From Lithospermum erythrorhizon (lineage: Eukaryota; Streptophyta; Magnoliopsida; Boraginales; Boraginaceae): a stretch of DNA of 64,000 bases. Where the stretch lies: assembly GCA_019722365.1 (NCBI GenBank), contig JADFUC010000827.1:434001-498000 (forward strand). The letters are read 5' to 3'. The notes under the pieces are model-generated. The model searched no databases. It worked only from the letters and a program-made list of their open reading frames with translations, and was not told the DNA's origin. The position numbers were made by a program, and so were the translations under genes. Shown here piece by piece: positions 48,307-61,862 of this stretch (position 1 is its first letter; each line of letters opens with the position of its first letter).

Positions 48307-51300
48307 ATGGCTATTTACTCATCCTCATCTGATATCAGATTATCATTCTGTGGAAATTTTCCCACTAGAAATTTAAATTTGCTGGTACCCAAGTCATTTG
48401 TTCGGGTTTGTGAGTCCAAGGAGAAAGGAAATGTAAATATATATAATTATGATCCAAGGAATTCTGTGATTTCTCGGCATTCCATGCCACAACAATTAGA
48501 AGGATCTCACATGAGAAAGACACCACCAAGAGAGCTGGCCCCAAAGTTGAAGCTCATAAGGACTTTACTGATTGACAACTATGATAGTTACACATATAAT
48601 ATATATCAGGAGCTATCAGTCGTCAATGGATGTAAGTTGCTCCTTAGTCCTTACTGTTTCTGAAGTATTTACCATGAGGCGGTTAATGTTAGGGTATCAT
48701 AGGTGTCCGGCGTTTCTCAAGGTCCTTAATTTTCTCATAAGACTATGAGTCCTTTTTATTACTTTTTAAGGCCTAGTTGATTATTACTGTTTCTTAATGG
48801 AATCTTCAGCTTGCATAATATTTATTGTTTTGATAAATAAATAAAAAATTTATTGTTTACCATAGTTTGATTATAAATGATTTTGAGCACAAAACTAAGG
48901 ATGGAAAAGGTATTCTGAAATGTCTGTTCCTTGATTAGTTATGGAATCACAACAGCACTTCTTAAAGAAGAAGACAATTAGATAACAGAGTTTGCAACAG
49001 TTAATTACATAGAACTTCATGTATTTTTGTGGCATTGTATTAAAACAGAAGAAGGTGCTTATTTGTTTGTCCTCTTCTTTAGTGCCCCCCGTAGTTATTC
49101 GGAATGATGAGTGGACTTGGCAAGATTTCTACCACTATTTATATGAAGCAAAGGCTTTCGACAATATTGTCATATCACCTGGTCCTGGTTCTCCAACCTG
49201 TCCTGAAGATATAGGTCAGTATATTATCATTTAGCATCCGTTTTCTTCTAATCATATGATATTGATTTGTACATTAATATTATAGGTATAGGATAATTTG
49301 TAATTACATGAATGTGTTGTGCTTACAAAACTTCAAAACCTGGATTACTAGCTTAAATACGTGAGTTCAGTATGCTACACATGTGGCTTGTGATTGCTGT
49401 TATGTCATTTAATGTTATATATAATCTGTGGAGTAGAGATTTATAATGTTGTAGATTTATTATGGGCACTTCCTACTGGTTTGTCATTATGGGCTTGTAC
49501 ATGGTGCACTTGTAGAATCTAACCTTCCTTTATTAGATATTGGTTACTGCTGATTTATTCGTTGCATTTGAATATTTTAGGAATTTGCATAAGGCTGCTG
49601 ACAGAGTGTGGAGACATCCCCATCTTAGGTGTTTGCCTTGGTCACCAGGTTCTCTAAACTTGTGTTTTACCTGTGCCCATATGCTTCTTATCTTCATTTC
49701 TCTATTCAGAATAGCTGACATGAATCGTAATCTTGTGATGATTTCATTTTTTGCATTGTTCGTCTTGCTGATATGGAAATGCATTTTCAAAATGAGAATG
49801 AGTTGTATTAAGTTACGACCATGTCACTCAATTGCATATGCACTTTTTCTGAAGTTAACTCATTGCAGTAGTCTGATTTTGTAAATATTATTCTGAAAAA
49901 AAAAATTGCTGTTCTTGCTCTTATCATGTTGATGTGGTGTTTTGCCTGGACATGTTTTCCGAGCTGATTAGTTGTTGATAGGAGACGTGCTTATCATTGT
50001 TCCACCTTCAGTTTATCCTCTTTCTACACCTATTATCTGTATTTCCCTCAACCCCCAATGTCCTTTCAGCTTCACTATAGGCAGTTTTAATATCTCTAAC
50101 TTACGCACAACTAACTGTATCCAGGCTTTAGGCCTTGTGCACGATGCTCAAGTTGTGCACGCATCTGAGCCTGTCCATGGACGTCTAAGGTATATAACCA
50201 ATTTAATGTTATTTTAAGTCCATTTAAAATAAAGGAAGCCGATATGATCGAGAAATAGACCGGTGGAGGTTTTAAAATTTTATACCTCTTGAAGCATTCT
50301 GGCTTTCTAGCTCACAATTAAACCACTTTTGGGTTATGATTTAGCTTCATATGTTGTTTGTTTCAGTGACCTGGAGCACAATGGTTGTAGATTATTTGAT
50401 GATATTCCATCTGGCAATTCAGAATTCAAGGTTAGTCTTAATTCTCTTCTGTGTCTGGCCTGTATCAACATGGGCAATGAACATAACTGGAATTAAGATA
50501 CTTTTTTTTTATTGAAGGCACTTGTTCTGCAATTTAACCTTGTGGGTTAGATATACCACTCTTTTCTGCTTTCTTGTCTTATAACAATCTGCATGAAAGA
50601 GAACAATCCATGTCGAAGTTTCCAATTCTTCTGATGTTTTCAACAATTGACATACAGAGAAATTGGACTCACATGATTTTTTTGTTCTATACTTACTTTT
50701 TTTGCCATCTTCCATCTGTTATGTCTCTTATCCGTTCCTGCTCCGGGATAGGTTGTCCGATATCATTCACTTGTCTTGGACCCTAGATCACTTCCGGAAG
50801 AACTCATACCTATAGCTTGGACATCTTCATCTGACACACTCCCATTTTTAGTGGCCCGTGGATCTGTTATTTCCCCTGAAGGGTTTGACAGGGATAAAGA
50901 AACTTTTACCGAACCTCTGCTCACAGATATCTCTAACGGGAAGTGTTGCAGTCTTGTTCATGCAGCGGATATGAGTAGTGGAAAGGTCCTCATGGGTGTC
51001 ATGCATTGTTCAAGGCCTCACTATGGGCTGCAGGTTAAATTCATCATCAGTCTAAACTTTCTTATTATGTTATAGACTTATACTGTTTAAGGTTATTTTC
51101 TTTTGGGGCCCAGTTCCATCCAGAGAGCGTGGCAACCCATTATGGAAGGCAAATTTTTACGAACTTTAGAGAAATCACCAAAGATTATTGGTCCGGATTG
51201 AGATCATTCTCCATTTGTGGAAGGTCGGATCATTATGGCGACAAACTGTTAAAATGTATGTTCATTACCTTTGGTTTATATTTGTGAAAATTTATGACAG

Positions 51301-54300
51301 TATTTTCATGTTTACTTGTTCTAGTAGGACATCTCATTAATTATGATATGTGTTATCACTAAGAGTGCCCTTAATGTGCTCATTTGTATCTAGGATACCT
51401 AATACATTTATTACAAGTTGCGCAGAAAGGTAAACTAGAGATAATATATTGGGTACACTGTACATTGCAGGATGACAATAGGGTTAAAAAATTGCTAATA
51501 TCTTTAACAAATTTTGTGGTACTCCTCTAGAGTTGAAAAGTAGTTGATGCTATATCGCCACTAGAGTTTTGCTTGAGCCAATCCAGGCCGAGCAGCTTTC
51601 TTGTTGGCAGGGAGTTATTTTATTCTATTAATATAATGATTAATTTCTTCCCCGATTATGTTATCTGCTTAACTATTTAAAGTTTTAATGTTCATATCCA
51701 GTCTATATACGATCTCCTCTTGATTGAGTTTAGATCATTCTTTGTTTCACATATGTTAAATAATGGTTGCTTTTATTAATGCATAGTATTTCATTTAGTA
51801 AATTACATTGAATTCATAATCAAGCCCGTTGAATTTGGAGTTCAAATGTGGCCTCAGCCAGCTTAGGGCACAACTCAGGCTGGCATGCTTCAGCCCGGTT
51901 ACATAAAAGAGCTAAAGCCGAGCTCGTTTAGTTAACGAGCTGAGCCAAAATTTCTTCAACTCCTGCTTATTTTGCTGTCGTACAACTGTAATCACCATAA
52001 TATAGAAACTATTTCTTGGAGAAAGAAATCCTGCCCCCCTTGACCTTCATGGTGCATTTAGATTTTCAATTTAAATTGTTGTTGCTTCCGCATTTCACCT
52101 CTTTTACATGTCTCCATTCTTGAGACTCATATCTAGTCTGAGCAGTAAACTTTGCATAGCGTCCATGCAGGTACCTGATGTTGGTGGGATGCTCCAGTGT
52201 TCTGGAAGATGTCAGCACCCGGTGCATAGAATGGAAAAGGAAAATTATGTTGATTTCCATGATGTCTTGAAATTAAAACAACCTTGCAAAGGGGTAAAAT
52301 CTCTAAAGTTAAAATGGAAAAAGCTCACGTTATTGACAAGCCAAGTTGGTGGTACTGGAAGTATATTCCAGGAGCTGTTTGGGAACAAGGCTGACAACAC
52401 ATTTTGGTTAGACAGTGCCTCAACAGAAAAGGTTGGCTGATTTAATCAAGACAGCTCTAATTTACACTTAAACCTTTAATATTGTTGCTTATGTTATTGT
52501 TCTTCTATCCATACCCTCCCTTTTCTAGAATATGCAGAGAATATTCTGATAGCAACATATTCCATTGATTGAATGCTTCATTTTGTGAGGATCTCGATGT
52601 TGAAAAGATATACATACGGTTCCATCGTGTTCTCCTTCTCCTTAATGCACAAAATCTATGTTTACTTGGAGAATTAATGTGCCAGAATTTCATGTTAACA
52701 TCTTGGCTTCTTTCAGTATTTCATGTTACTATAGTATTCAGTGACGGGTCTTGAACAATTGTTGAGGAGGGGCTAAAAAGATTCAAACAACTTTAATTGA
52801 ATTTTTTTGTTATTGAGGTGGACAACGACTATATTTTTTTTAAATGACTTACAATTTTATACAGTTAGTTTTTTTAAGTTGAGGGCGGGCGCTGCCCTCC
52901 TTTGTCTCTCTTAAGCTCCTTAGTATCAATTTACATGATTCATTGTTGACCTTGTTTCCATGAAATGTTCAAGCCTGTACCTCTTTGCTGGCTGAATATT
53001 GTGTTCCTTGATCAGTTTCTTGTACTGCTTCATTATTCCAGCCATTAGATATGCTTTTAAGTTGAAAATAGATATATGGATGGAGTGACTTAGAGCCCTC
53101 TTTTGATGTCCAGGGAAGGGCAAGATTCTCATTTATGGGGGGAAAAGGAAGCTCTCTTTGGAAGCAAGTTACATTTAGATTGAGCGATCAAAAGTACAGA
53201 AACTATTACCCTTTTTTGAACATATTTAAGGTCCCCTATTTCATTTTTGCTAATCGTATCAAGGGCTATCATTTACAGTAACAAGAGTGGCGGAGGTGGA
53301 GGCTATCTATCAATTCAAGATTCTGCAGGCAATTTTCGGAGCACTTTCATAGCTGATGGCTTCTTTGAATATTTGAATCAGGTAGTATTCCACTGTCGAT
53401 TGCAGTATCTTATAACTTGTGGAAACTGTATGCAACATGGCAGGAATCTTGCATCAGAATCTGGCATATTTTGTTTACCAAAAGGAAATTGTTAACCAAC
53501 TTGGCAATATTATTCTGTACCCAAACAATTTTTTTACATTATGGAGATATTCCAATTTGATTGGTAAAATCTTCGCTCTGGCAGTCGTAGCTCTAAGCCT
53601 ATTTAACATTTAGAGGAGCTGCTAGCTTCCCTTGAATTTTTAGTTATGTGGTATATCGAAATGCAAGTGACTTGCTTGAAAGTACTTAGCTGTGATTTTT
53701 CTACCTGGGTTATTTCCTTGTTGCCTGCATTTAGTTGGAAATTAGGTAAATTTGTGCAATAATTATTCAAGTCTCTTGTTTTGGCGATATCTGAAAATCA
53801 GACATTTTATGTCATATATTCATTTATGTCTCAGGATCCTGCATTTTCCTTGTTTATGCAAACACCATTAGACACTCATACCTAAATTCAGCTACCTAGA
53901 TTTGTTTTGAATCCAGTATCTAATATTAACATAGTTCTTGTCTAACTATTTGGGGTATTACTTACTTGTCAGGACCTTCAATCATTTTCATACGATCCAA
54001 AAGACTATGAAGGATTACCATTTGAGTTTTACGGGGGTTATGTTGGATATATCGGGTATGTAACCAGAGTATCACTTATAGCATTTTTAAAGTATTTAAA
54101 ACTTATAGTGATATTATGCTCCTGGGGGTAAGGGGTGAGGGATTGCTTATTAACATCCGATTTGAGTACTAATTCTATTTAATGATCCCCATCACATCAT
54201 TGAATGGGATGATAATCTTTTCATTCAGGAGGGAGAAAGATCACGATAATTGGAAATCAAGATTTCCCCATCTTTTGCATTTAAAGTAGTGTTTTCCAGT

Positions 54301-55737
54301 GATATTTCCCTTTAGGGTTAGGTTATCAAAATTATGAAGGAAACTTGTGTTTTCTTTTCTGGAAATCAGTATTCATAGGTTCTCCCCCCAGCCCCGGCAC
54401 CCCAATACGGCTCTACCTGTCTAGTTTCCAAATATTCTGTTATACTATTTTAATTCAGCATTCTTATGGCATGTGGATGCAGATATGAGCTTAAAATTGA
54501 ATGTGGCATGCAATTGAATCATCACAAATCCAGGGCTCCGGATGCTTGTTTTTTCTTCGCAGATAATCTTATTGTTATAGATCATCACACTGATGCCATA
54601 TATCTTTTATCCATACATGACAATGGAAGGAAAAGCATCCCTTGGTTTGATGTTGTTGAACAAAAGCTTCTGAAGCTGAAATCTCGCCCAGCAGAAACTT
54701 CATTTTCTCAGGTTCCTCAATATTCGGCAAATTCTCAACGGAGATCTGCTTTTGTGCCTGAGAAATCCAAGGAGCAGTATACAAATGATATTAGCCAATG
54801 TCAGAAGTTCATTAAGGACGGGGAAAGCTATGAGCTATGTTTCACCACTCAAATGAGAAAGGATGTGGCAGACATTGATCCATTAAAACTGTATCTTCAA
54901 CTTAGAGAAAAAAATCCTGCTCCTTATGCTGCTTGGCTTAACTTCTCTAAGGAAGACCTATGTATATGTTGTTCTTCCCCTGAGAGGTTCCTACGACTGG
55001 ATAGAGATGGTGTCTTGGAAGCGAAACCTATAAAAGGAACCATATCTCGTGGTGCAACATTGGAGGAAGATGAATTGCTCAAATTGCAATTACAATACAG
55101 GTACTACAGTAATACTTTCATCAGTACATCTGATAATTTCCTCATTATAGCTTTATACACTATGCCGCATATCAGAGCCAGTTTCGTAATATATGAAAGA
55201 ACATGTATAAGAAGCTCTACTTAAGTTCCTATGCATATAAACAGTGAGAAGGACCAGGCAGAAAATTTGATGATTGTAGACCTGCTGAGGAATGACCTTG
55301 GGCGTGTCTGTGAGCCTGGTTCTGTTCATGTACCACATCTAATGGAGGTCGAGTCTTATGCTACAGTTCACACAATGGTAAGCACTATTCAGGGAAATAA
55401 GCGTTCAGATCAAAGCGCAGTTGACTGTGTCAAAGCTGCGTTCCCTGGTGGATCAATGACAGGTGCACCAAAGCTGAGATCAATGCAATTGCTCGATACT
55501 CTTGAAAGTTCAGCCAGAGGCATATATTCCGGATGCATTGGTTTTTTCTCATACAACCAAACATTTGATCTCAACATTGTGATCAGAACAGTTGTCATTC
55601 ATGAGGGACAAGCTTCCATCGGAGCAGGAGGAGCAATAACTGCTCTCTCAAATTCTCACGACGAGTATGAAGAAATGATCCTGAAAACAAGAGCCCCTGC
55701 TAATGCTGTCATGGAATGTGAGCGCGATACACAATAA
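48307..55737 (+). CDS. ADCS: aminodeoxychorismate synthase, fused PabA-PabB type
   Basis: Plastid enzyme of folate synthesis: it turns chorismate and glutamine into 4-amino-4-deoxychorismate, the precursor of p-aminobenzoate. Thirteen exons: 48307-48631, 49083-49214, 49581-49648, 50125-50189, 50367-50430, 50752-51033, 51114-51255, 52160-52431, 53114-53193, 53279-53381, 53973-54055, 54483-55100 and 55245-55737; all phases agree, total 908 aa (Arabidopsis about 919). Residues 1-80 form a transit-peptide-like leader. The glutamine amidotransferase half follows, with [19 protein letters not shown], the nucleophile elbow GVCLGHQ (Cys171) and FHPE (313-316). The PabB half begins at about 400 and includes [35 protein letters not shown] and [11 protein letters not shown]. 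The acceptor at 52159 was chosen because it alone keeps frame and restores MQVPD. All catalytic landmarks are intact. Confidence 0.96.
52735..52920. mobile_element. truncated TIR element in ADCS intron 8
   Basis: Begins CAGTGACGGGTCTTGAACAA and GAGGAGGGGC, and ends with GGCGGGCGCTGCCCTCC. Plant repeats of the CAGTG(A/G)CGG...GAGGGGC type have inverse ends of this kind; here the far end has lost its final CCGTCACTG. It is non-coding and lies well away from the splice sites. Confidence 0.45.
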
Positions 55738-56964
55738 ACGATATTGTTATATAATCTGTCTTAAATCAGCAATATAATTCATATAATGATCGTTTAAAAG
55801 TATCACCAGTTGCTCAATGTCAATGATGGTGATCTTAGTATTATTCTACAAAGTCCAAATACTGGAGCTTGTAGTATTCCCTTTACATTCTTCCATAGTT
55901 ATATTCTTGGAAACTGTTGTATAAATCCAGGGGGAACCATTCTTCATAGGAAACTATAATGATATTTCAGATACTATAGTATGCTTCTTCTCTAAAATCA
56001 ACTTTCTCATTCAATCACACAATTTACTGGATGGTTTGGAAATTTTCTATTTGTATCTCTCGAAATAGAATTTTATTATCGTTCTCTAAATCGCAACATT
56101 TTTCAATATTTTTCATCATGTTAGGTAAAACGAGAGTTTTTTTTTACCAAAATATGAATTTAGTAATACATTTTCACCAACATTTCCATGCAAAAAAACA
56201 CCATATAATATGATTAATTTGATTTTAATTGTTAATTAGTCAAACATTTCAATTGTCTTGCAAATTGAGATTCAAGCCTTACTAAATTTTTGCACGTGCT
56301 AAATTCTTGTATGTTTCACAATGGCCACAAACAAGAATCAGAGTTCTTATCCAAGCCGAGCAATTCCTTAATCACTTGGTTAGAAGGTTCGTTACATAGA
56401 GATCAAAAATTAGGTCAATTTGTATTCATTGTGGAAAGTTGCTTCGATTCGATTCATATTAATTTGGTTTTCCATTGTAACCGTTAACAACTTACAAATA
56501 AGATAGCTTTGTAAATGAGGCAACATCTGAGCAGTTCGAGGCACAAACTCGAGGATTTAGAACACATAGGAAAATCAAGGCGTTCAGTCGAAAGTTAAGA
56601 CAGAAGCTTCTCGACACGAGGCGAATTAGGTGAGCACCGTCAAATCGGGCAAAATATCCCGACTTTTGGCTGTCAATTTTCAGGTTATTTTACGGGCCTA
56701 CTAACTTTGAGGCGGGCAGGTAGGTGAGCTTTTAGAATTTTACGAAAGAAAAAAATAAAAACAAAAACGGAGTAGGTGGCAAATCGACTGATCGATAAGC
56801 CGCCAGCGTACCAACCACAAAGCTGAAAGTACAACCACTTGAGCTTCTTCCACCAACCCCCCTTCACATACATATATAGTTCTTCATATATAATTATTTA
56901 GCTCAAATTTGTATATTCTTCATTTTTCAATTATCGAATTAATTTTGGTTTAGGAATAATAATA
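55738..56964. other. ADCS-chorismate synthase intergenic region
   Basis: Holds the ADCS 3' flank and the chorismate synthase promoter. A TATATA string at about 56872-56880 (CATATATAG), about 90 bp upstream of the ATG, is a candidate TATA box. A G+C-richer stretch at about 56620-56720 has no recognisable content. The two genes point the same way, so each probably has its own promoter. Confidence 0.45.
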
Positions 56965-59900
56965 ATGACGTCATTAATAGGAAATTCTCAGAGGTTGATT
57001 GGAGGTTCGGGTTGTGATGGATCGGGTCGGGTTGGATCTCTTCAAACCAAGCTTTTTTCATCTTTATCAATTCGGTTTCCTTCTCGCAAATCCCAGCTCA
57101 GACGCTTAGGTATAATAATAATAATAATAATTTCATTTTTATTAATTTTTCCTTATTTTATTTGGTTTATGAATTTTTTTTGCTTAATTTGAGTTGTTAG
57201 CTGTTTGATTTGAATTTTATTTATTTTTGAAGCATTCGATTAATTTATGATGCTGTGTGTAGTAGATTTGGAGATGGTACTACTCGTGTAGCACAACGTA
57301 CAATTGGAGCAAATTGTTAATAATTTTTTGGTGTTGTACTTTATCGTGGTGTTATAATCACGTTTTTTAATCTATTGAGAATTTGGTCCCACATATGTTT
57401 TAATTTATCTATAAATGATTGTTTCTAGTATGGACCCTCGAGGATTATTAACGGAATGTACTTGTTTGATTGTGAGTTAGAATTTCGTAGACTTGATGAT
57501 TTTAATGTTGTTATTTCAAGATGGCGTTAAGAAAGATAAATGTTATTGGGTCCTGAAATTTTCACCAACAGCAGAAAATATTTGAGCATTGCAACGTGTT
57601 TTACTATTAACATGATAATTTTGATTCGAATAGAAGTTATGTGTCAATTATGGTTACAAAGTTTGTTCATTTTGACCAATGAAAAACAAACTGGACGGTC
57701 TTTTGACATGGACGTAGTATAGTATATACTGAGGGGCGGGGTGTAACATGAGTTGGCTTGCGTGGCTATGATTATAGTATTGGTGAGGGACTGAGGGCTC
57801 AGCCCACCGACATCTTTTTTCTTTGGTAAAATATTCTGTAGTTACCTAGTCATACAACAGTGACTTGCATATTGATATAGGTATTGATGCGTATTGATGT
57901 ATCTAAATTTATGTGCAAGTTTATGAGAATTCATTGATACATTTTAGACGAGGAAATTTGAATGAAAAATTGATAAGTGGAATGATGATGTATCCACAGA
58001 GATTCAAGCTGCCGGTAGTTCATATGGGAATTACTTCCGGGTTACAACGTTTGGAGAATCTCATGGTGGAGGTGTTGGCTGCATAATTGATGGTTGTCCT
58101 CCCCGTGTTCCTATCTCAGAAGCTGATTTGCAATATGAACTTGATAGAAGGTATCTCTCTTCTGCTAGTTATTGGACTTATTTCGACAAGTTGGTTGAAT
58201 TTGTGGTATATAGCTTTTACAGAGAGCTCTCTGTCTATTTGTCATAATGCTAATAGTAAAAATTAATATGTTTCCAATTATTGCGTCCAGGAGGCCAGGG
58301 CAGAGTCGAATTACCACTCCTAGAAAGGAGACGGACACATGCCGGATAGCATCTGGTGTTGCTGATGGTATGATGCCAATGTCGATCTGCCATCAAAAAC
58401 TATCTTTCCATGTAGTATTGCGTGGTAGTATGACTTGAATATTTTAGAACTACTCTAATCGTTAAGTTTTATTGCAGGTGTTACAACTGGGTCCCCAATA
58501 AAGGTCGAAGTACCTAATACAGACCAAAGAGGAAAAGTAGGTTTATCTTTGTTACCAAGCAATCACAACATATGAAGATGATATTGAGATCGATGCAAAC
58601 ATATCTCAACAGGGTTAATTGAATATGATTGTTAACTGAAATGGTGTTTCTCTTATATTCAGGATTATACAGAAATGTCTCAAGCTTATAGGCCTTCTCA
58701 TGCTGATGCAACATACGACTTCAAGTATGGGGTTAGATCAATACAGGTACCTCGTGAAGCCTGTAATTGAGCTAGCTTCGATGCCATAATTGTTGTCTGA
58801 TTTCTATCTTGTCTGCTCTGGATGTAGGGTGGTGGTAGGTCTTCTGCTAGAGAGACTATCGGGAGAGTCATAGGTGGAGCTCTTGCAAAGAAACTTTTAA
58901 AGATGTATGCAGGAACTGAGGTAACTTAATGGTGTTGAGTGTTACAGTAAATAAATTTTCACCAATATGCTTTGACAAAAACTGCAATGACATCTAGAAT
59001 TTGAATGACCAATAAATCTGATGTTCATGTGCATACTTTGTTACCCTGATGTTACTGTTGGTCTTTTTATTCGTGTATTGATTGGTCATCTATATCATGA
59101 TTATCATCTAAGGACAGCTTTTTCAAGTGTTTTGTTATCATACATTTTCCTAAGTCTTTTATGGTCCTATGCGTTTAAATAAAGTCTGCTGTGTTATGTG
59201 CTATATATTACCCAACCCAAGTCCCTAAAAGATTTGCATTTTGCATACTTGAACAACAAGCTAGTGGTAAATATAAAATCACTAGCTTTTAGGTAAACAA
59301 GGGTATCATACGTCATGTGAAAATTATGTAGGATACTAGTCTCATGGACATACGATGCACCAATTGGTTCAGCTTTTCATATTCATGCATGTCTTTTGTT
59401 CAAATATCATGTGAAGGAATTATTCTCAAGTCAGTGATGTTTTCTTGTTCTGCCTTGCAGATTATTGCCTATGTTTCACAGGCTCACAAAGTTATACTTC
59501 CTGAAGAATTAGTTGATTTCAATACCTTAACAATTGAGCAGGTATAGCAAGTAAATTTGGTTGCCTTGTATTTCTATATATATAGTTAAAAGTCGAAGAA
59601 ACACTCATTACAATGGTTCTCTTATGTTGTAAATTTTGTAATTCTGGGAGGAAAACTGGAGTTCTTGGATGTGTGGTTATTACCTATCATCTCCAATTAC
59701 AGTACTTTGTTATTTTCAGCATATATAATATTTTAAGACGCTTTTTGCAGTTTGCAACATCTTGGTTATGTGTTAATTCATTTATCTGGTTTCATGATTG
59801 TACACATCTTTACAGGTTGAGAGTAATATAGCTAGATGCCCAAACCCGGAGTACGCTGAAAAGATGATTGCGGCCATTGATGCTGTGCGCACAAAAGGGG

Positions 59901-61862
59901 ATTCTGTTGGTGGCGTCGTCACGTGCATTGTTAGAAATTGTCCACGGGTAAGCTCACTTCTTTATTAAAGAACTTTAATTCATATTTAAGCCTGGGAAAA
60001 CTAGAACAGAGAGAGATCTTTCTGACTGTCTGATTTTGTTAATATCATTTAGGGGCTGGGTTCACCTGTCTTTGATAAACTTGAAGCTGAGCTAGCTAAA
60101 GCTGCTTTGTCATTACCTGCAACAAAGGGTTTTGAGTATGGAAGTGGGTTTGCAGGTATGATAGCATCCTCTTTCTTGTTCCAAGTTTTGTTGGTTCTTA
60201 TGTACACCCCATGTTGGTAGTGTTAGTAATAATGTTAATATTCAGTTTAAATAACCTGACCATTTGATCCAGTTAGAATTGGTACGAGTAAATATTTTAT
60301 TTGCTTCAACCCTGCCAGGTACATTTATGACTGGTAGTGAGCATAATGATGAGTTCTACATGGAAAATGGTCATATCAGGACTCGCACTAATCGGTCTGG
60401 TGGGATACAGGTACTTCTGGTGGTGACTTTTGCATCTACACCTGCGATATATTATGCACATCTTTTTAATATATTATGTTGCATTCTCTAGGGTGGAATT
60501 TCAAATGGAGAAATCATCAATATGAGAATAGGTTTCAAGCCAACATCCACCATTTCAGTAAGCCTCCAGCTTTATCCTAAATTAGACAGGATTTACAATA
60601 CCAGACTATGTGGATCAGACTAGAGAATGTTTTCTACACACATTTGCCTGCCTCAATTCGTTATAACTTTTTACCACTTGCAATATGTTAACTTGTCCTT
60701 GTTAATACCTTTTTTAAGAATAAATAGCTTCCATGACTTTATTATGTGAATTGAAGCTTGAATGTGTAAACGATATATCAAAGAACTTTAAGTTTTCTCC
60801 CTTTGGGCCATGCTCTTCCTGTTGATTTCTATTTATTTGTTGACCCCACTATATGTCAGATGTTTTCAGTAAGTTGTATTTGCTGAGTTGGGATATTCAC
60901 CCAATTTGGTTTTCATATTTCTGTAACGTGTGCATATGCTGACAGCTGATATGCACAAAATGAGCACACCTGGCTCAATGACTCCTGAGATACAACATAC
61001 TATTGGCCATTTTTTTATTGGTTTTTAAGCCATCTCTAATCATCTGATCAGCAATCGTTGCTATTTCTTTGCTTGTGCAGAAAAAGCAGAACACGGTGAC
61101 GCGAGACAGACACGAGACAGAACTTACTGCCCGTGGTCGACATGATCCATGTGTTGTTCCTCGAGGTTGGTCTTTACTCTTTACACCATAGAATGTCAAC
61201 TTTGTTGTCCATTGAACATGATTTTCGGTACTATTTTGCCACATATTGCTCAAAAGATACTGTGCCTAAGCTTTTTTAGGCAAGGTACCTGAATCACGCT
61301 ATTATTGATACAGAGTATCATGTGTTCATAAATGGCATCGTATTATATTTTGGCACATATTTACTCAATGAACGAATACTTCCTTTTTAATGTATTCGCT
61401 CACTATAACGTACAACATCTACCAAAAAAAAGCGCTCATGCTATGGACAGCCTATTATAAACCAACTTTTTCATATTTTAAATATATGTCTCTGTCGGCT
61501 TTAGTACTGCCACTGGATCAAGATCCAATGAATCATATTATATAATAGGTACCTAATATTTTCTTTTAGGTAGTCTATCCAATCCTAACTTATTGCAGTA
61601 GTATCCATGGCTATTGAATGCTATTCCCTCATTTATAATGCAATATGTACTCTTGAGTTATATGGTCTTTAAACTTGTCAGTATCTGATGATTGTTTAAC
61701 TGTGATATCCCAGCTGTCCCAATGGTTGAAGCCATGGTAGCTTTGGTACTCATTGATCAGCTAATGGCACACCATGCTCAATGCATGATGTTCCCGACCA
61801 ATCCTGATCTACAGGAGGCCTTTCAGTTACTAGTACCCGAGCCTGCTGAGTTGAGTTTGTGA
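56965..61862 (+). CDS. CS: chorismate synthase
   Basis: Last enzyme of the shikimate pathway: it converts 5-enolpyruvylshikimate 3-phosphate to chorismate in plastids, using reduced FMN. Thirteen exons: 56965-57109, 58000-58150, 58291-58367, 58478-58536, 58663-58746, 58828-58920, 59461-59541, 59816-59947, 60053-60155, 60319-60410, 60492-60557, 61081-61165 and 61714-61862; all join in frame to 438 aa (about 436 in Arabidopsis). Exon 1 (48 codons) is a Ser/Arg-rich transit peptide. The catalytic body starts with [20 protein letters not shown] (His70) and contains [92 protein letters not shown] and [16 protein letters not shown], covering the three family signatures. It lies 1.2 kb downstream of ADCS, which uses its product. 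No defects are seen. Confidence 0.97.
57111..57131. repeat. (TAA)n microsatellite at a splice donor
   Basis: A run of about seven TAA/ATA trinucleotides starts right at the intron 1 donor of chorismate synthase (G|GTATAATAATAATAA). Length changes here would fall directly next to the 5' splice site. Confidence 0.9.

Noticed and set aside
49540..49884. 114-codon plus-strand open frame over ADCS exon 3
   Set aside because: Wrong frame; the real exon 3 (49581-49648) encodes the GVCLGHQ active-site segment in another frame.
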